In this document: one piece after another, positions 7,611 to 10,857 of the stretch
How the letters are laid out: each line of letters begins with the position of its first letter
How positions within the stretch are numbered: position 1 is the stretch's first letter
NCBI GenBank assembly: GCA_014729955.1
Contig: WJJA01000367.1
Span: 1-10,857, forward strand
From: a bacterium
GTDB lineage: Bacteria; Electryoneota; Electryoneia; Electryoneales; Electryoneaceae
Length of the DNA stretch: 10,857 nt
Direction: 5' to 3'
Notes under the pieces: generated by a model
The model's input: the letters and a program-made list of their open reading frames with translations, nothing else
Database searches by the model: none
Told to the model about the DNA's origin: nothing
Program-made: the position numbers and the translations under genes

Positions 7611-7742
7611 CAGTTCGGAATGTTGTGTCAGGTCTTGATCTGTCGGAGACGGATTGTGACCTGACACTTGGACGGGCGGCAATCCGGAAGAGGCAGCCGG
7701 GCGTCGCTGACCCCTGGCAGGCAGTTCGGAATGTTGTCTCAG
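7611..7742. repeat. Direct repeat pair flanking the palindromic repeat
   Basis: CAGTTCGGAATGTTGT occurs at 7611-7626 and again at 7722-7737; after one differing base both continue with TCAG, so 20 of 21 positions agree. The first copy overlaps the left end of palindromic repeat copy B. The pair lies in the spacer between the convergent outer-membrane and ferredoxin genes. It could be a remnant of a repeat array or of a deletion/duplication. Confidence 0.7.
7619..7667. repeat. Dispersed palindromic repeat, copy B (intact arms)
   Basis: GTGTCAGGTC (7625-7634) and GACCTGACAC (7658-7667) form a perfect 10-bp inverted repeat around a 23-base centre. The reverse complement of this unit aligns with 2289-2338, including a 15-base exact stretch. 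It is in a convergent intergenic spacer, a typical place for REP-like elements. It lacks a T-run and so is not a standard terminator, though a hairpin here may still affect transcript ends. No other gene is visible in 7542-7836. Confidence 0.75.
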
Positions 7743-7836
7743 CGCGTCAGCGGTGTGTGACCCGACCCTCAAGCCGGCTCTTCAAGGGCACGGGCGAAGC
7801 GGCGCGCGAATGACCGTGTGGGGCAGGTCGCCGTTC

Positions 7837-9123
7837 TCACCCCTCCACACCGGCTTTTGCCACCAGGTATTCCAGGTACCGCGACTTCACCTGCTCACGG
7901 CAGAGCGCACGTTTCACGGGCGGCAGGTTCAGGATCGCCCCGAAAACCGCTCCCATCACCCGGTGGCTTACCAGGTCGCGCCGGTCGAACAACAGGTTAT
8001 GCAATTTGCCGCGTTCCAGCGCCATCACCACAGCCTTGTGCACACCGTTCATCGGCGGGATCACACGTTCCGTCCGTGGTTCCAGCCGTAGCGCATCTTC
8101 CTCACATACACGGACGCAGACTCCGCAACCCAGGCACAGATCATCCTCCAACCGGGCGACCATCTTCTTCGGTTTGAGAGGATCATTTGCGGAAACGAGA
8201 CCCATCGCCTCGACCGGGCAGATGTTGACACATTTACGGCAACCATTGCAGTTCCGCCGGTCTACGACCGGGAGATAACGGCTTGTGTGGATCGGTTTCA
8301 GTACACTGAAACGACGCTGCGCGATCAACGCCTCGCAGCAGCAGCCGCAGCAGTTGCAGATGAAGTTCACCCCGTCGCGCACATTTTCGCCGAATTGCAC
8401 CAGGTTGTGCTCATAGGCCTGCTGAAGAAGGTCCAGACCCTCCTCCGATTCGATACGGCGTGCGATGCCGTGCCGCGAAAGGCTGTCCGCCGTGGTGTTG
8501 AAGGTCATGCAGATGTCCATCTGCGCATCGCAGGCCTCCGCGGCATGCATCGCTTTGTGCCGGCAGTAGCACATCCCGACAGCCATCGGTTTTGCCGTAC
8601 GGATCACCTCGGAGGCACGCTCCCAGTCGAGCACATGCAACCCGTCCTCGTCCGGCAGTGCCTTCTCGTTGACGAAGGTCCGCCCCATTTGCGTGTCACC
8701 GTCAAACAGGGCGAGCATGAAATCGTCTTCCACCGTGATATACTGCTGGAACAACTCCGACAGCAGCTCCTGGTCGATATCGCCGCGCGTACGCATCAGC
8801 GAGAACTCAAAGAACCCGGCCATCGGCGGCGGCAGGCAGTACAGGGTATCTCCCTGCTCGGGAATGATGTCGACAAGCAGTCCGCGATCCGCCAGGGCAT
8901 CCAGCTCGCGCATGGTATCCGCACGATTTCGTTTCCAGATCCCCGTAGCATCGGCGGCTGTGAAAGGCTTGATCGGTAATTGTGCCACCAGGACGGCTTC
9001 CTGTTCGCTGAAAAGCGTAGCAAGAATACGGAACAGCAGGTCGGTCGGCGGGGCGCCCTGCGGGAAACGATTCAGTCGGTCACTCAGTCTCTCGTAGGCG
9101 CTGCGAACGGTCAGGTGTGCCAT
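7837..9123 (-). CDS. Winged-helix / dicluster 4Fe-4S ferredoxin-type protein
   Basis: A 428-residue, probably cytoplasmic iron-sulfur protein. Residues about 28-90 look like a winged helix-turn-helix (FRILATLFSEQEAVLVAQL ... RADTMRELDALADRGLL). A middle region has CYCRH (C185, C187), C198 and C205, then a dense NCCGCCC cluster (C256, C258, C259, C261-C263). Two ferredoxin motifs follow: C292-x2-C295-x2-C298-x3-C302-P and C330-x2-C333-x2-C336-x3-C340. The last two motifs should bind two [4Fe-4S] clusters; the role of the other cysteines is unknown. The architecture resembles 4Fe-4S dicluster proteins of anaerobes that lack an assigned reaction; electron transfer, redox sensing or a corrinoid-reductase-like role are possible. 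GGGAG lies about 5 bases before ATG and supports the start. It is divergent from the K+ channel gene, with 106 bases between them, and no partner oxidoreductase adjoins it. Confidence 0.88.
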   Translation of the reverse strand: MAHLTVRSAYERLSDRLNRFPQGAPPTDLLFRILATLFSEQEAVLVAQLPIKPFTAADATGIWKRNRADTMRELDALADRGLLVDIIPEQGDTLYCLPPPMAGFFEFSLMRTRGDIDQELLSELFQQYITVEDDFMLALFDGDTQMGRTFVNEKALPDEDGLHVLDWERASEVIRTAKPMAVGMCYCRHKAMHAAEACDAQMDICMTFNTTADSLSRHGIARRIESEEGLDLLQQAYEHNLVQFGENVRDGVNFICNCCGCCCEALIAQRRFSVLKPIHTSRYLPVVDRRNCNGCRKCVNICPVEAMGLVSANDPLKPKKMVARLEDDLCLGCGVCVRVCEEDALRLEPRTERVIPPMNGVHKAVVMALERGKLHNLLFDRRDLVSHRVMGAVFGAILNLPPVKRALCREQVKSRYLEYLVAKAGVEG

Positions 9124-9229
9124 GCTTCTCCCGGTCGTTTCATCGTAAGATAATCCCGCAACGGGTGAATAGGAATCCGTTCAGAGCGTGAATTGACGAT
9201 TCCATTGTCGTTCAAACGAAGGAAGAGGC

Positions 9230-10057
9230 ATGCAGGCGGGCAACAGCGACCGGACCGGCTGGCGAAGACGTGTCCATGAAATCATCTTTGAGGCAGACAC
9301 ACCGGCGGGCAAGGCGTTCGACATCGGGCTGATCCTCAGCATCCTGGGCAGTATCGTTGCCGTGATGCTCGAAAGCGTCGAGCCTGTCAATGCGCAGTGG
9401 GGTGCACAGCTTCGTGCTATCGAGTGGTTCTTCACGGTGATGTTTACCATTGAATATGTCTTACGTATCATCACCACCGGCCGTCCGCTTCGGTATGTGA
9501 CCAGTTTTTACGGTATCGTAGACCTTGTTGCCATCCTGCCGACCTACATCAGCATGGTTGTGCCGGGCGGGCAATACCTGCTGGTGGTACGTGCTTTGCG
9601 CCTGTTGCGCGTCTTTCGTGTGCTGCGCCTCGTACTCTACCTGCGTGAGGGGGACATGATCCTGCAGGCGTTGCGTGCGAGCGGACGCAAGATCACGGTG
9701 TTCCTGTTTGGGGTTCTCACGCTGGTCACCATTATCGGTGCATTGATGTACATGATCGAGGGGCCGGAGCACGGCTTCGAGAGCATCCCGCTCAGCATGT
9801 ACTGGGCGGTGGTGACGCTGACCACGGTCGGCTACGGCGACATCGCTCCGCAAACCGTGTTCGGGAAGCTGTTGGCCGGACTCGTGATGATCACCGGCTA
9901 TGCGATTATCGCGGTCCCGACCGGCATTGTCACGGCGGAGATGGCGCGCGGATTGCGTCTGCCGACCGATGTCAGCCGACAGGCCTGCCCGGAGTGCAGC
10001 GCCGAAGGCCATGCCGCTGATGCGGACTACTGCAGGTTTTGCGGCGCGAAGCTGTAG
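9230..10057 (+). CDS. Voltage-gated potassium channel (Ion_trans family) with C-terminal zinc ribbon
   Basis: A 275-residue inner-membrane channel subunit, expected to form tetramers that conduct K+. Six membrane segments are visible: S1 (about 28-48), S2 (60-82), S3 (92-110), S4 (117-138), S5 (153-175) and S6 (210-237). S4 carries five arginines at every third position (121, 124, 127, 130, 133), the voltage-sensor pattern. A pore helix leads into the K+ selectivity filter TTVGYGD (198-204). The cytoplasmic tail ends with C253-x2-C256 ... C268-x2-C271, a small zinc ribbon that I recall from other bacterial channels of this group. GAAGGAAGAGG immediately before ATG is a strong ribosome site. 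The gene has no operon partner and is followed by a hairpin (10083-10104). Confidence 0.95.
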   Translation: MQAGNSDRTGWRRRVHEIIFEADTPAGKAFDIGLILSILGSIVAVMLESVEPVNAQWGAQLRAIEWFFTVMFTIEYVLRIITTGRPLRYVTSFYGIVDLVAILPTYISMVVPGGQYLLVVRALRLLRVFRVLRLVLYLREGDMILQALRASGRKITVFLFGVLTLVTIIGALMYMIEGPEHGFESIPLSMYWAVVTLTTVGYGDIAPQTVFGKLLAGLVMITGYAIIAVPTGIVTAEMARGLRLPTDVSRQACPECSAEGHAADADYCRFCGAKL

Positions 10058-10082
10058 CACGAACGACTGACATGCACAACCA

Positions 10083-10104
10083 CAGGAACGTTGTTTCGTT
10101 CCTG
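10083..10104. other. Hairpin after the K+ channel gene
   Basis: CAGGAACG (10083-10090) pairs perfectly with CGTTCCTG (10097-10104) around a 6-base loop, 26 bases past the channel stop codon and 24 bases before the DinB-like start. Neither strand has a convincing T-run after the stem, so termination is only possible, not clear. Confidence 0.4.
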
Positions 10105-10127
10105 AAAACAGGATAGCAGACCATCGT

Positions 10128-10857
10128 ATGCCGGAGGCCTCTGATCTTCTCACGAATCAACTGATCGAAACCCGGCGCTTCAGCAACCGCGTCAACCTGC
10201 AGTTCTTGGCCGACCTGTCGCAGGAGGCGCTGGAAACAACGCTTAGCCCGAATAGTTCATGAATGATGAAAGCGAGCTATGATAAGGACTGGTTTTACAG
10301 GAAGATGTTCCCCAATTTATCACTTCCTCCCGGCGACGGTTTGTACCCGGACGTAAAAGAGAAAAACCCATTTATTCATTCACCCTTCGGGCGGTCCCAA
10401 GCACGTCATATGCTTTGTTCCGAAGGATTCGCGGTATTGCCATACAGCTTCATCCTTCGCGCCTCGCATCTGACGCACTTTGAACTCGTGAAATATTCGG
10501 GTTAGCACGCGAGGCGGGCGGACCGTCGGACAACAGCCGGCACACTGCCTCTGGTTGCGACGCTACAAGCTGGAGAAGGCAGACAAGACACCCACGGCCG
10601 GCCTGTTTCCAATGGAACGGAAACACGGGCATGACCGCGCTATGCTTGAGAACTCCTTCAGGGAAACGGGGGAGGCGGTCGAAGAACTGATCCGTCGCAG
10701 TGCGGCCGACGGCGGCAGAGTAAAGGGATTCAAACGCGGACTGCTTCCCTTCATCGGCTTCCTGATCGCTTATGAAGCCCATCACCGCGGCCATGCCATG
10801 CACGCCCTGAAACAGGCGAAGGTGAAGTTCGATTCACGGCAGCGCATGGCACTGTGG
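10128..10857 (+). pseudogene. DinB-like (DinB_2 / YfiT fold) gene split by an inserted element; runs off the window
   Basis: The left fragment (ATG 10128 to the junction at 10246) encodes 39 residues, MPEASDLLTNQLIETRRFSN onward to ALETTL. The right fragment reads from the junction to the window end: STRGGRTVGQQPAH..., VEELIRRSAADGGRVKGFKR and LIAYEAHHRGHAMHALKQ. The RGGRTVxQQ, GGRVKGFK and H-x2/3-HHRG segments are hallmarks of DinB-family four-helix-bundle proteins, whose conserved histidines bind a metal; some are thiol-dependent transferases, many are unassigned. As it stands the left frame reads into the element and stops at 10260-10262. Removing the element plus one TTAG joins the halves in frame (…ACG CTT AGC ACG CGA GGC…). 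Both parts look otherwise intact, so the disruption seems recent. The C-terminus is outside the window. Confidence 0.85.
10247..10501 (+). mobile_element. 255-bp MITE-like element with TTAG target duplication
   Basis: The ends are CCCGAATAGTTCATGA (10247-10262) and TCGTGAAATATTCGGG (10486-10501), inverted repeats matching at 14 of 16 positions. TTAG flanks both sides (10243-10246 and 10502-10505), consistent with a 4-bp target duplication. A 72-bp internal core (10364-10435) matches 1-72 in inverted orientation at 64 of 72 positions. No transposase is encoded; an 80-codon frame inside ends within the terminal repeat and does not evolve like a gene. Mobilisation in trans by a full-length relative is therefore inferred. 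TTAG fits the YTAR-type 4-bp targets known for IS5-group elements, and IS1380-type elements also make 4-5-bp duplications; the parent is not established. Confidence 0.85.

Noticed and set aside
8287..8979. Plus-strand 230-codon frame opposite the ferredoxin gene
   Set aside because: The minus strand carries clear ferredoxin motifs and a ribosome site; this frame has neither.
10263..10505. 80-codon frame inside the inserted element
   Set aside because: Its stop lies in the terminal repeat. Differences from the other copy over the 72-bp core fall at all codon positions with several non-conservative changes, so it is not evolving as a protein.
1..10505. The two inverted element copies as ends of a 10-kb composite transposon
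   Set aside because: The right copy has its own TTAG duplication and gene-disrupting insertion, so it arrived independently; the intervening genes include ordinary housekeeping groEL.

Overview
The window looks like chromosomal DNA of a Gram-negative bacterium of the FCB (Fibrobacteres-Chlorobi-Bacteroidetes) type, probably an uncultivated candidate phylum. The main clue is a secreted beta-helix protein that ends in a FlgD-like, type IX-style C-terminal sorting domain with an HPNPFNP motif. An outer-membrane beta-barrel gene lies next to it. Most genes are GC-rich, but about 2.5-4.4 kb is clearly AT-richer. I cannot name a phylum from sequence alone.

Layout, left to right. (1) Positions 1-222 hold the truncated end of a short non-coding repeat element and a 39-bp tandem duplication of its terminus. 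(2) groEL is on the minus strand (331-1965) with a downstream terminator, a perfect CIRCE operator and a sigma70-type promoter, and no groES next to it. (3) Positions 2174-2708 hold no convincing gene, only two repeat-like palindromic sequences. (4) A low-GC patch carries a small putative secreted protein (2709-3077), a terminator-like hairpin, and a beta-helix gene (3142-5117) broken by a one-base frameshift; its 3' third returns to high GC. (5) A 724-residue outer-membrane, TonB-receptor-like protein (5367-7541) follows. (6) A repeat-bearing spacer separates it from a convergent winged-helix/4Fe-4S ferredoxin gene (7837-9123, minus). (7) A voltage-gated K+ channel gene (9230-10057) is divergent from the ferredoxin. 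(8) A DinB-like gene runs off the right edge, split by a 255-bp MITE-like element.

The best-supported discovery is that element. It has 16-bp imperfect terminal inverted repeats and a 4-bp TTAG target duplication, and removing it with one TTAG copy restores the DinB-like reading frame exactly. A second, inverted copy at the left edge shares a 72-bp core (64/72 identical). The genes otherwise read as unrelated transcription units: heat-shock folding, secreted and envelope proteins, redox/regulation, ion transport. I do not see a convincing novel multi-gene defence or metabolic system.
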